Shown one piece after another: positions 1 to 6,563 of a stretch of DNA of 13,332 nucleotides. The notes beneath the pieces were generated by a model. It saw only the letters and a list, made by a program, of their open reading frames with translations. It did no database searches and was not told where the DNA came from. Source of the DNA: JBHHYS01 sp046757645 (GTDB taxonomy: Bacteria; Acidobacteriota; Terriglobia; Acidiferrales; 2-02-FULL-67-57). Numbering within the stretch: the stretch's first letter is position 1; every line of letters begins with the position of its first letter. The DNA is taken from NCBI GenBank assembly GCA_046757645.1, contig JBHHYS010000063.1, positions 1 through 13,332 on the forward strand, read 5' to 3'. A program made the position numbers and the translations under genes.

Positions 1-1048
1 CGGCGCGAAAGACTTCGAGGATGCGGGCGGTGGCGGGCAGCTCACCCGCGGGCCGGTGGCCGATCACCTTGATCTCACTGACCAGCAGCGCCCCTTTGAC
101 CCGGGCCCAGGCGTTTTCTTCGGCCACGCCTTCGGTTACGGCTATGCGCAGGAGATGCTCCAGGCGTTCGATCTCCGATTGCATCTCCGAGCGGATATCC
201 ACCTTCATCGACGCCTGGTAGGGGATGGCGTTGACCGAGGTGCCGCCCTCGATCTCGCCGATGTTGAGGACCGCGCGGGGCCGCTCGGAAAGCGCCACGC
301 TGCTCAGGCGAGTGATCACCCGGGCCAGGGCCTGGATGGGATTGGGCAGGCCGAAATCCGCCCAACTGTGGCCGCCGGGGCCGTGGATGAGGATCTGAAA
401 GCGTGTGCTGCCCAGCGCCTCGGCGGTGAGGCGCTCGGGGTGCGAGCCGTCGAGCGCAATCACCGCGCGCACCCGGCGGCGGAGAGCAGGGTCGGTGAAC
501 AGCGCCCGCATGCCGCGCAAATCCCCTTCCCCTTCTTCTCCCACATTGGCGACGAAAAGCAGGCTGGCGCCGGTGCGCAGGTCGCTTACCTGCAAGGCCC
601 GCGCCAGGGCCAGCAGCGCCGCCAGGCCGGCTCCGTTATCCGCCATTCCCGGGCCCACCCACCGGTTGCCCTCCCGGCGGACGTCGACCTCTGTCCCGGG
701 CGGGAAGACAGTATCCATATGCGCCGAGAGCATGACGATGTGCTCCGGGTCAGCCCCGGGACGCTCCCCGAGGACGTTGCCGATGGCGTCCCGGCGCACG
801 TTCTCCAGGTTGAGTGCCCGAAACTGTTCCTCCAGATAGCGGGCGCGCTGCTCTTCGTGGAACGGAGGGGCGGGAATGGAGGTGGCGCGGATTTGCTGTT
901 GCAGAATCCACTCGCTCTCCCGGACGAAGAAGGCCGCCGCGCGCTGCACGGCGGGCAACTTCGCAACCGATTCCACGCTCAATTCAGCCGCAGGTAACTG
1001 CGCACTCATAAGCACCAACGCACCGATAAGAATGCCGCCCCCGAGCAT
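1..1048 (-). CDS. Exported M20-family metallopeptidase, C-terminus cut by window edge
   Basis: This is a zinc-dependent peptidase or amidohydrolase of the M20 clan, probably acting outside the cytoplasm. About 349 residues are visible and the gene runs off the left edge. From ATG 1048 the protein starts with a hydrophobic signal-like stretch (residues 4-20) ending near AAE. Metal-site motifs follow in the family order: SAHMDTVFP (H110, D112), GPGMADNGAG (D137, expected to bridge the metals), VGEEGEGD (E171 as general base, E172 as ligand) and ALDGSH (D200). The dimerisation domain shows the GPGGHSW and GGTSVNAIP signatures. The last metal-binding His would lie beyond the window. Usual family length is 400-450 residues, so about 60-100 are missing. 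It lies 50 bp after the LeuA-like gene. An alternative GTG start at 1102 would overlap that gene's TGA as GTGA and give a longer n-region with arginines. Substrate is unknown. Confidence 0.88.
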   Translation of the reverse strand, partial: MLGGGILIGALVLMSAQLPAAELSVESVAKLPAVQRAAAFFVRESEWILQQQIRATSIPAPPFHEEQRARYLEEQFRALNLENVRRDAIGNVLGERPGADPEHIVMLSAHMDTVFPPGTEVDVRREGNRWVGPGMADNGAGLAALLALARALQVSDLRTGASLLFVANVGEEGEGDLRGMRALFTDPALRRRVRAVIALDGSHPERLTAEALGSTRFQILIHGPGGHSWADFGLPNPIQALARVITRLSSVALSERPRAVLNIGEIEGGTSVNAIPYQASMKVDIRSEMQSEIERLEHLLRIAVTEGVAEENAWARVKGALLVSEIKVIGHRPAGELPATARILEVFRA

Positions 1049-1098
1049 TGCCGTGGGCTGCCGGCTCCCGGGCGACAGCCCGTGCGCGCGGCCCGGAT

Positions 1099-2346
1099 TC
1101 ACTCGGGCGAGCCCGCGCGGGCCGCACTGCCGCAGAGGGCCCACACTTCCTCCTCGGTCAGCAGCCGATCGGACTGCTTGGCCGCGTTGAAGATGCGCTC
1201 GACCAACCCTGCGCTGGCTGCCAAGCCCCGCTTCTCCAGCCAGTAGATGACATTCGATTTCCCGCTCATGGGGCCGATCTCGATGACCTGGTCGAGGCCG
1301 AAGAGGTGCGACGGGACACCGGAGTAGACCGTGTTGGCCAGCTTGACGTCGTTCTTCTTGTACGCCTTGATGACGGCGGCGGCGTGGACGCCGGTAGCCG
1401 TGCGAAAGGCGTCGCGCCCCACAACCGGATAGTTATGGGGGACGGGCACGCCGGTAGCCTGGGCGATCTTCTCGCAGTAGTCGCGCAGCCGGCTCAGATC
1501 GCGGTCAATTACCCCGGCCAGTTTCAGGTTCACCAATAGGAGGTCGATGGGGGTGTTGCCCACACGCTCGCCCAGAGCCACGGCGCAGCCGTGCACCTGG
1601 TCGGCGCCCGCCTCGAAGGCGGCCAGGCTGTTGGCCACGGCCAAGCCGCGGTCGCGGTGGCCGTGCCAGTCCACCCGTACCGTCTGTCCGCTGGGCTTGA
1701 CGACTTCCTCCCGCACAAAACGGATCAGATTGCGCACCCCCCGAGGGGTTGCGTGGCCGACGGTATCGCAGAGCACAATGGCCTGGGCGCCGCTGTTGAT
1801 GGCGGTGGCATAGAGCTTCTTGACGGTTTCCGGGTCGCAGCGGGTGGTGTCCTCGGTCACATACATCACCGGCAGACCCAGCCGGCGGGCGTAGCTGACC
1901 GCTTGCTCGGTGGTGCGCAGCAGAAAATCCACCGTCCAGTCCTCCGCGTAGCGGCGGATGGGACTCGAGCCCAAGAAGGTGGCCGCTTCGATGGGGATGC
2001 CGACCTTCGCAGAAATCTCCGCGATCGGAGAGATGTCGGCTTCCACCGTGCGCGCCGCGCAATTGGGGCGAATTTTGAGCTTGCTGGCGACGATCTCCCA
2101 CGCCAGCCGCTCCACATCGCCCGCGGCGCGCGGCCCGGCGCCGGGCAGGCCCAGATCGACAGAATCAATCCCCAGCTCGTCCATCAGATGCAGGATCTCA
2201 AGCTTGTCCTCGATCGAGGGGTCGTGCACGGAGGGGGATTGCAGGCCGTCGCGCAGACTTTCATCGTCCAACATATAGCGCCGGCCCGGGGGCAGCTCCG
2301 GGCCCTGCCGGACGTTCCAGTCGTAGATTAGCTCCTCGTATCTCAT
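1099..2346 (-). CDS. LeuA-like HMGL-family acyl-CoA carboxyltransferase (isopropylmalate/homocitrate/citramalate synthase type)
   Basis: This is a TIM-barrel enzyme that would condense an acyl-CoA with a 2-oxo acid. It has 415 residues. The family motifs are present: DDESLRDGLQ at 27-36 (catalytic Arg32, metal ligand Asp33), WHGHRDRG with the HxH metal pair H228/H230, and GCAVALGERVGNTP near 253-266. A later segment TATGVHAAAVIKA (317-329) corresponds to the SGIH region of LeuA. The chain ends soon after the barrel and helical linker, so the allosteric LeuA_dimer domain of about 120 residues that gives leucine feedback is missing. No other leucine genes are in view. The neighbours are a small Cys-rich protein 18 bp upstream and an exported peptidase downstream. 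GAGGAAGG lies just before the ATG. Family assignment is firm; the substrate (oxoisovalerate, pyruvate or oxoglutarate) cannot be read from the sequence. Confidence 0.9.
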   Translation of the reverse strand: MRYEELIYDWNVRQGPELPPGRRYMLDDESLRDGLQSPSVHDPSIEDKLEILHLMDELGIDSVDLGLPGAGPRAAGDVERLAWEIVASKLKIRPNCAARTVEADISPIAEISAKVGIPIEAATFLGSSPIRRYAEDWTVDFLLRTTEQAVSYARRLGLPVMYVTEDTTRCDPETVKKLYATAINSGAQAIVLCDTVGHATPRGVRNLIRFVREEVVKPSGQTVRVDWHGHRDRGLAVANSLAAFEAGADQVHGCAVALGERVGNTPIDLLLVNLKLAGVIDRDLSRLRDYCEKIAQATGVPVPHNYPVVGRDAFRTATGVHAAAVIKAYKKNDVKLANTVYSGVPSHLFGLDQVIEIGPMSGKSNVIYWLEKRGLAASAGLVERIFNAAKQSDRLLTEEEVWALCGSAARAGSPE

Positions 2347-2364
2347 CGCCTTCCTCGGCGACCC

Positions 2365-2616
2365 TCAGTAGCGGAGCACATAGGAGTGGGGGAACTCGCT
2401 CGGATGCGGTTGGTAGAGGGTATGGCAGCGCTCACAGCGGTAGATTTCCGCGTCCGGGCCCAGAATCTGCTGAACCTCTTTCGGATAATCGTAATAGCGC
2501 TTCAGGTGGCCCATGCAGAGTTTCCCTTTTGGGTTTTTCTCATCGCAGGCGCGCTGCCGGGGCTTGCGGGTTTTGATTTTAGGGGTGCTGGAAGCGGGTA
2601 GGGTTGCTTCAGCCAT
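2365..2616 (-). CDS. Small Cys-rich protein, possible zinc-binding, function unknown
   Basis: This 83-residue protein belongs to no family I can name. It begins with a basic, Ala/Pro/Lys-rich tail (residues 1-22). A compact domain follows with four cysteines in two groups: C24 and C34 (ACDEKNPKGKLC), then C61 and C64 (CERCHTLYQP), with several histidines after them. The pattern suggests a single structural zinc site, which is inference. GGAG lies 10 nt before the ATG. The stop is 18 bp before the LeuA-like gene, so the two are very likely cotranscribed and may be functionally linked. There is no signal peptide or membrane segment. The start is supported by a candidate promoter and an operator-like inverted repeat just upstream. 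Confidence 0.72.
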   Translation of the reverse strand: MAEATLPASSTPKIKTRKPRQRACDEKNPKGKLCMGHLKRYYDYPKEVQQILGPDAEIYRCERCHTLYQPHPSEFPHSYVLRY

Positions 2617-2634
2617 TCAAATGGGCTCCGGGGA

Positions 2635-2654
2635 AATCGTTAACCGCAACGATT
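2635..2654. promoter_or_regulatory. Inverted repeat, candidate operator
   Basis: A perfect 7-bp inverted repeat AATCGTT/AACGATT with a 6-bp spacer overlaps the candidate -10 box at 2652-2657 and the expected transcription start of the small Cys-rich gene. It also overlaps the truA stop codon. This is a good position for a repressor site. There is no U-tract, so it is not a typical terminator. Confidence 0.4.
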
Positions 2655-2680
2655 ATACCGAATCCGCCTCGATTTGTGCA
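2652..2680 (-). promoter_or_regulatory. Candidate sigma70 promoter for the small Cys-rich gene and LeuA-like gene
   Basis: Read on the minus strand, TGCACA (2675-2680) and a perfect TATAAT (2652-2657) are separated by 17 bp. The -35 matches 4 of 6 consensus bases. The promoter lies inside the last codons of truA and its -10 contains the truA stop. It would start a transcript about 30 nt before the small gene. Confidence 0.45.
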
Positions 2681-3456
2681 GAGAGCGCGGGGTGAGGCGG
2701 CAATTGATCCGGATATTCCACCGCCACCAGGTAGAGCCCTTCGGGGGGCACGGTGGGTCCGGCCTGGGAGCGGTCGCGGGCAGCAAGGATGCGGGGGATG
2801 TCCTCGGGCGCGAGCCTTCCCTTCCCCACGGCAATCAGAGTGCCCACGATTTTGCGCACCATGTAACGAAGGAAAGCGCGGCCGCGCACGGTGTAGACCA
2901 GTTCGGGCTGTTGGGGCAGTCGCTCGAGGCGCGAAGAAAAAACCGTGCGTACCCGGCTGTGGTTTTCCTCTTCGGGATCCCAGGAGCCAAAGGAGCTGAA
3001 GTCATGCTCGCCTGCAAAGAAGGCCGCGGCGCGCGCCATCGCCTCTTCGTCGAGCGGAAAGGGGTAGTGGTAAACGTAGCGCCAGGCGAAGGGCGGGCAG
3101 ATGGGAGCGCGCAGGATGCGGTAGCGATAGGTTTTTGCCCGCGCGTGCCACCGGGCGTGAAACGCCGCCCCTACCTCTTCCACCCCCTGCACCCGGATGG
3201 TGGGCGGCAGCAGGCTGTTCAAGGCCCGCTGCAGGTTTTGCGGGGGAATTCGCGTGCGCGTCTTGAAGTGGGCCACCTGGCCGAGCGCGTGCACGCCGGT
3301 GTCGGTGCGCCCGCAGCCGTAAAGCCGTACCTTCTCCTGAGTAATTTTGCGGAGGATGTCCACCAGAGTGCCTTGAACGGTGGGCAGGTTCGGCTGAATC
3401 TGCCAGCCGTAGTACTCGCTGCCGTCGTAGGCGAGAGTGAGCTTCAGGTTGCGCAC
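2653..3456 (-). CDS. truA: tRNA pseudouridine synthase A
   Basis: TruA converts uridines 38-40 in the tRNA anticodon stem-loop to pseudouridine. With the start at GTG 3456 the protein has 267 residues, a normal TruA length, and opens with the usual VRNLKLTLAYDGSEYYGWQ. The catalytic aspartate is D52 in GCGRTDTGVHALGQVAHF. Further conserved stretches are FHARWHARAKTYRYRI, the motif DFSSFGS and FLRYMVRKIVGTLIAVGKG near the C-terminus. The frame stays open upstream to 3534, but those extra 26 codons are read from a dispersed repeat and match nothing in TruA, so I reject the longer start; a TTG at 3477 is a less likely alternative. It follows pyrE in the same direction, with the repeat between them. 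Confidence 0.95.
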   Translation of the reverse strand: MRNLKLTLAYDGSEYYGWQIQPNLPTVQGTLVDILRKITQEKVRLYGCGRTDTGVHALGQVAHFKTRTRIPPQNLQRALNSLLPPTIRVQGVEEVGAAFHARWHARAKTYRYRILRAPICPPFAWRYVYHYPFPLDEEAMARAAAFFAGEHDFSSFGSWDPEEENHSRVRTVFSSRLERLPQQPELVYTVRGRAFLRYMVRKIVGTLIAVGKGRLAPEDIPRILAARDRSQAGPTVPPEGLYLVAVEYPDQLPPHPALSAQIEADSV

Positions 3457-3489
3457 CGTGGCGTTCTCAATCCTCAAGAGTTGTAGTTT

Positions 3490-3570
3490 ACCGCAGAGGC
3501 GCGGGGAACGCAGAGGAACTAAGCAAAGAGTCACCGCAGAGCCACAGAGGCCACAGAGACGACGCAGAGG
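3490..3570. repeat. Dispersed intergenic repeat made of degenerate CRCAGAG units
   Basis: Between pyrE and truA there are about seven imperfect copies of a roughly 10-nt unit with core CGCAGAG or CACAGAG, at about 3490, 3507, 3521, 3533, 3543, 3551 and 3561. On the minus strand the text reads as runs of CTCTGTGG and CTCTGCG. From memory, strings of this kind occur between genes in many unrelated environmental genomes; I know of no established function. Unit spacing is uneven and short, so it is not a CRISPR. Confidence 0.75.
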
Positions 3571-3573
3571 AGG

Positions 3574-4188
3574 CTAGCTCCCGCCGGGGACCGTCCCCGG
3601 GGAGGCAGCACGAGCCGGGGCGGGACGGCTGCCGGGTTTTTCGAGCGGTGTGCGCGCGCGGCACAGCGGGCACTCGGCGGCGGCGTAGGTTTCGAGCCAC
3701 TGTGTGAGCAGCGCCTGGACTGGGACATCGAACGCACCGCGGCCTCCGCTGCGGTCCACCACCGCCGCCACGCCGATCACTTCCCCACCCGCTTGGCGAA
3801 TTACCTCCAGGGTCTCGCCGGTGGAGCCACCCGTGGTCAGCACATCTTCGGCCACCAGCACCTGCGCGCCGGCTTCGAGCTGAAAGCGCCGCAGCCCAAA
3901 GCGCCCCTGAGAGTCGCGCTCAACGAAAACCGCCCGAGCGCCAAGTTGACGGGCCAGCTCGTAGCCCAGCAGGATGCCGCCCAGCGCGGGCGCAGCCACC
4001 ACGTCCACCCGATTGCGGGCGAAGGGTTGCGCCAAGGCGGCGGCGAGGCGTGCGGTGTGCTCAGGATGCTGGAAGACAAGGGCGCACTGGACGTAGACGG
4101 GACTGTGCAATCCGGACGACAACTGGAAGTGGCCGCGGCGAATCGCTCCCGTCATTTCCAGCAAGCGGTCAACCTCAGCGGGCGTCAC
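3574..4188 (-). CDS. pyrE: Orotate phosphoribosyltransferase
   Basis: PyrE joins orotate to PRPP to give OMP, the fifth step of de novo UMP synthesis, in the cytoplasm. The protein has 204 residues. Near the N-terminus GHFQLSSGLHSPVYVQ (19-34) is the orotate-binding region. The PRPP-binding loop is QVLVAEDVLTTGGSTGE (109-125) with the acidic pair E114/D115. FVERDSQGRFGLRR is the flexible catalytic-loop region. The C-terminal CPLCRARTPLEKPGSRP (173-189) is the usual end of this PyrE type. About 15 further residues, rich in Ala, Pro and Gly, are read through a GC palindrome (3584-3600) and look like an added tail. The start is GTG with GAGGG about 6 nt before it. A TTGACA-type promoter lies just upstream. 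No other pyr genes are in view. Confidence 0.95.
   Translation of the reverse strand: MTPAEVDRLLEMTGAIRRGHFQLSSGLHSPVYVQCALVFQHPEHTARLAAALAQPFARNRVDVVAAPALGGILLGYELARQLGARAVFVERDSQGRFGLRRFQLEAGAQVLVAEDVLTTGGSTGETLEVIRQAGGEVIGVAAVVDRSGGRGAFDVPVQALLTQWLETYAAAECPLCRARTPLEKPGSRPAPARAASPGTVPGGS
3584..3600. repeat. GC-rich palindrome at the 3' end of pyrE
   Basis: CCGGGGAC, one central base, then GTCCCCGG: a perfect 8-bp-arm palindrome inside the last codons of pyrE. It encodes the PGTVPG part of the atypical tail, followed within a few codons by the stop. It could fold as a hairpin in the mRNA, but no U-tract follows. Confidence 0.6.
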
Positions 4189-4208
4189 AAGTTTCCCTCG
4201 AAAGAGGC

Positions 4209-4238
4209 AGCCTAGCGGCGGGTTTCCCGGGTTGTCAA
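4209..4238 (-). promoter_or_regulatory. Candidate promoter for pyrE
   Basis: On the minus strand a perfect TTGACA (4233-4238) is followed after 18 bp by TAGGCT (4209-4214), which keeps the T, A and final T of the -10 consensus. The leader to the pyrE GTG would be about 15 nt and includes GAGGG. Confidence 0.45.
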
Positions 4239-4274
4239 GCTGCGGGGTTGGAGGGGGCAGGCCTCGTGCCGGCC

Positions 4275-4298
4275 CGCGCAGACAGGAATGTCTGCGCG
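4275..4298. repeat. Palindromic dispersed repeat, perfect copy
   Basis: Arms CGCGCAGACA and TGTCTGCGCG (10 bp, perfect) enclose GGAA. It lies between the polymerase and pyrE genes and belongs to the same family as the units at 4327, 4356, 6859 and 6912 (common core GCAGACA, a 4-nt loop, TGTCTGC). The flank GTGCCGGCCCG resembles the flank of the 6859 copy. Confidence 0.8.
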
Positions 4299-4326
4299 AC
4301 CCACGGGAGGAAAAGCCAAAGCTGGT

Positions 4327-4350
4327 GGGGCAGGCATTCTTGTCCGCCCT
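4327..4350. repeat. Palindromic dispersed repeat, imperfect copy
   Basis: GGGGCAGGCA, loop TTCT, TGTCCGCCCT: about 7 of 10 arm positions pair. It begins immediately after the polymerase stop codon (in the minus-strand direction) and shares one base with it. Confidence 0.65.
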
Positions 4351-6563
4351 CAGGTGGCAGGGAGAGGAATGTCTGCCCCACTGTAGAGGCGGAAGGGTTC
4401 AAAGGCTTTGAGGAGGAGTTCGAGATATTTTTCCCGGTCGTAGCTGGAGAAGCCATTGAGCAAGGTAAAGGGCCGGGCGCGCTCGCCGGGCAAAGCCGCG
4501 TTTGCCTGGGTGATAATGTACTCAATCACCTCGCCCGGGCGCAGCGCCACCCCGCGGGCTTCGAGCGCCTGCGCCGCCACGGCTACCAGACTTGCCTTTT
4601 GATACTGGCGCGGGTACTGGGTGAGGCGCTTGCGGATGATCAACTCTTCCCAGGCCACTCTTCCTTCCTGCAAGCGGTCTTGATAGCGCTGGAGCACCTC
4701 AGCAGCTTCGAGCAATTTATTTCGGTACGAGCTCGCATCGTGAGCTTCCGCCAGTAGCGCCAGCACTTCTTCCTGCATGCGAGCGATGAGGGGCGGGGAG
4801 TCGTGCCGGCGCACTTCGAGTCCCCGCACTTTGATTTGGTTGCTGCCGGCAAACACGCCGAAGTAGCGATTGGGCACAGGGAGAGAAGCGTTTACCTTGG
4901 AGGGCAAGAACACGATGTACTTGTACACGCCGGCCAGGTCCACGGGCAGCCCGGTCGCCGCCTCCAGGGTCCGGGCCAGGGCCTCGTAGTCCTGTCGGGT
5001 CGCCCCCGGCTTCTCGACCCAGAGCGAATCCACAATGGCATGCAGCAGCCGAAAGCCGGCGCGCTCGCTGATTTCTTTGGCCACCAGCAGCTTGTCCCGC
5101 CCGAAAGCGTTGATGGCTTCGTGGGCTTCGATGCGTCCGAAGCGGGCGTTCTTGTAGCCCAGATAGCCGAAGCAGGTGACCAGCAACCACTTCAGGGCGC
5201 TCTGGCGGTCGTCGTAGCGGCGGCGCTGGCTGGCGTCGCCCGCCTGCTGGCGGAGGCGTTTGTAGCGGTGGCGCTTTTCGATCACCGGCGCGACGACCTG
5301 CGGCACCAGGCCGCGGCGACGCTGGCACAACCGATAGCCAATCTCGGGCACCGCAACCGGGCAGCCGCACCGGCAGTTCACGGTTTCGGGGGAGACGTTG
5401 AAGCGCGCCATGATGGCGGGGAACATGGAGGCAAAGTCCAGTTCGCCCACGTTTTCGTGGAAGCCCAGGATGGGCTTGAACACCAGGCCGCCCCGGTCGG
5501 TCAACAGCAACCGCTCGGCGCTCTTGAACTCTTCGGGTTCCCGCTTCTGCCAGGGGATGAGAATGTTCTGCTGGAAGGCGCGATCGAGTTGCATGGAGGT
5601 GATACCGGTGCCGGTGGAGGTGCGGGCCATATACTGCAGCGGCAGCTTGGTCAAGCGCGCCAGTTCAAACAACCCCTCGAGATCGGTCTCCCCGACCACA
5701 AAAGAATTTTTGCGATCAATGTGCAGACGGCCGGAGAGAATGGTGCTGCTGTCTTTGAACACGATGCGCCCATAAGAGAAATAGGAGCGCGCCCGGTTGT
5801 GCCGGGCGGCGCGGGTGGGGTCGCGGTTCAACGGCAGCGGGCAACGCCAGCGTTCGGCGGCTGCCAGCAGGCGGGGGAGCAGAAACGAATCGCCCCACTC
5901 GGTGAGCAAAATGTCCGGATCGTACTGACGAAGCTGCCGGGCCAGGCTGGCGAGCAACTCGGCCGGATGGTTATCATCCAGCACTTCGGTGCGGTCGCCC
6001 ATCCGAATCTGGAGCGGGGCGCGGTGACCGTGATGGGGATTGACGGCCTCCCCTTCGAGCCGCCATTCCATCACCGTCAGCGGGGGAAGCGCATACTGGG
6101 TCGCCCAGGGGTCATCCTCCACCGCCAGGGAACGCAGGCGGTCGGCTTCGCTGGCTTCGAAAGAACAGCGCGCCAGCGGAAAAATTCCTTTTTCATAGGC
6201 GTAGAGAGCCGGCAATTGGATGTCGCAGTTGAACAGTTCCAAGCGGGGAGCCTGGCGATGCACCCAGCGCACGACGGCGGCGAATTGAGCCAGCCGCCGC
6301 ACCCCAACCTGCAAGACCGAGCGCCACTCCCCGCTCCAGAGGTCCTGGCGCTCGACCCAGGCGAGGCGCACGGGAAAGGCGTGGAGCAGGCGCGGAGCCA
6401 ACCGGACGATTTGATCAAGTTGATCCAGCGCCCCGCCCACGTAAAAGCAGGGGGTGTAGCCGGGGTCCAGCAGCCGATGGCGGCGCTGCTGGGGGTCAAT
6501 CACCCACAGAACCATCCCCGCGGGCGCCGGATATACGTCCAGCAGCCAGCCTTCGAGCCGCAT
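4350..6563 (-). CDS. B-family DNA polymerase with degenerate exonuclease motifs
   Basis: This is a 737-residue DNA polymerase of family B. The polymerase domain is well preserved: motif A GELDFASMFPAIM with catalytic D376; motif B K458 through F465-G466 followed by YLGYKNARFG; motif C HAIVDSLWV with D512; then NRYFG and KVRGLEVRRHDSP of the palm/thumb. A Cys cluster CRCGC...C (397-413) sits between motifs A and B. Deviations are clear. Motif C reads IVDS instead of DTDS, so the first Asp is Ile510. Motif B has Val462 where Asn is usual. The 3'-5' exonuclease region (about 160-330) lacks the acids of ExoI (VME at 164-166) and ExoII (SFLLP at 226-230), and has no clear YxxxD ExoIII, so proofreading is probably lost. 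The RBS is GGAGGGAG. Its 5' end overlaps the 107-residue gene by 68 bp, and the last 10 or so residues are read from a palindromic repeat. Confidence 0.93.
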   Translation of the reverse strand: MRLEGWLLDVYPAPAGMVLWVIDPQQRRHRLLDPGYTPCFYVGGALDQLDQIVRLAPRLLHAFPVRLAWVERQDLWSGEWRSVLQVGVRRLAQFAAVVRWVHRQAPRLELFNCDIQLPALYAYEKGIFPLARCSFEASEADRLRSLAVEDDPWATQYALPPLTVMEWRLEGEAVNPHHGHRAPLQIRMGDRTEVLDDNHPAELLASLARQLRQYDPDILLTEWGDSFLLPRLLAAAERWRCPLPLNRDPTRAARHNRARSYFSYGRIVFKDSSTILSGRLHIDRKNSFVVGETDLEGLFELARLTKLPLQYMARTSTGTGITSMQLDRAFQQNILIPWQKREPEEFKSAERLLLTDRGGLVFKPILGFHENVGELDFASMFPAIMARFNVSPETVNCRCGCPVAVPEIGYRLCQRRRGLVPQVVAPVIEKRHRYKRLRQQAGDASQRRRYDDRQSALKWLLVTCFGYLGYKNARFGRIEAHEAINAFGRDKLLVAKEISERAGFRLLHAIVDSLWVEKPGATRQDYEALARTLEAATGLPVDLAGVYKYIVFLPSKVNASLPVPNRYFGVFAGSNQIKVRGLEVRRHDSPPLIARMQEEVLALLAEAHDASSYRNKLLEAAEVLQRYQDRLQEGRVAWEELIIRKRLTQYPRQYQKASLVAVAAQALEARGVALRPGEVIEYIITQANAALPGERARPFTLLNGFSSYDREKYLELLLKAFEPFRLYSGADIPLPAT
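4356..4379. repeat. Palindromic dispersed repeat, degenerate copy forming the polymerase 3' end
   Basis: The right half TGTCTGCCCC with loop GGAA matches the family; the left arm is degraded. Read on the minus strand it encodes the last residues of the polymerase (SGADIPLPA) just before the TGA at 4350-4352. Confidence 0.6.

Noticed and set aside
56..997. Long open frame on the plus strand
   Set aside because: It is the exact codon-phase mirror of the M20 peptidase, whose metal motifs are read clearly on the minus strand; the plus translation resembles nothing.
3457..3534. N-terminal extension of truA from an upstream start
   Set aside because: The extra codons are read from a dispersed repeat and TruA proteins normally begin at the RNLKLTLAYDG segment, for which GTG 3456 is available.
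3490..3570. CRISPR array
   Set aside because: The units are about 10 nt, irregularly spaced and without spacers of constant length.
4275..4298. Rho-independent terminator after the polymerase gene
   Set aside because: The hairpin is strong but no U-tract follows in either direction, and it belongs to a dispersed repeat family.
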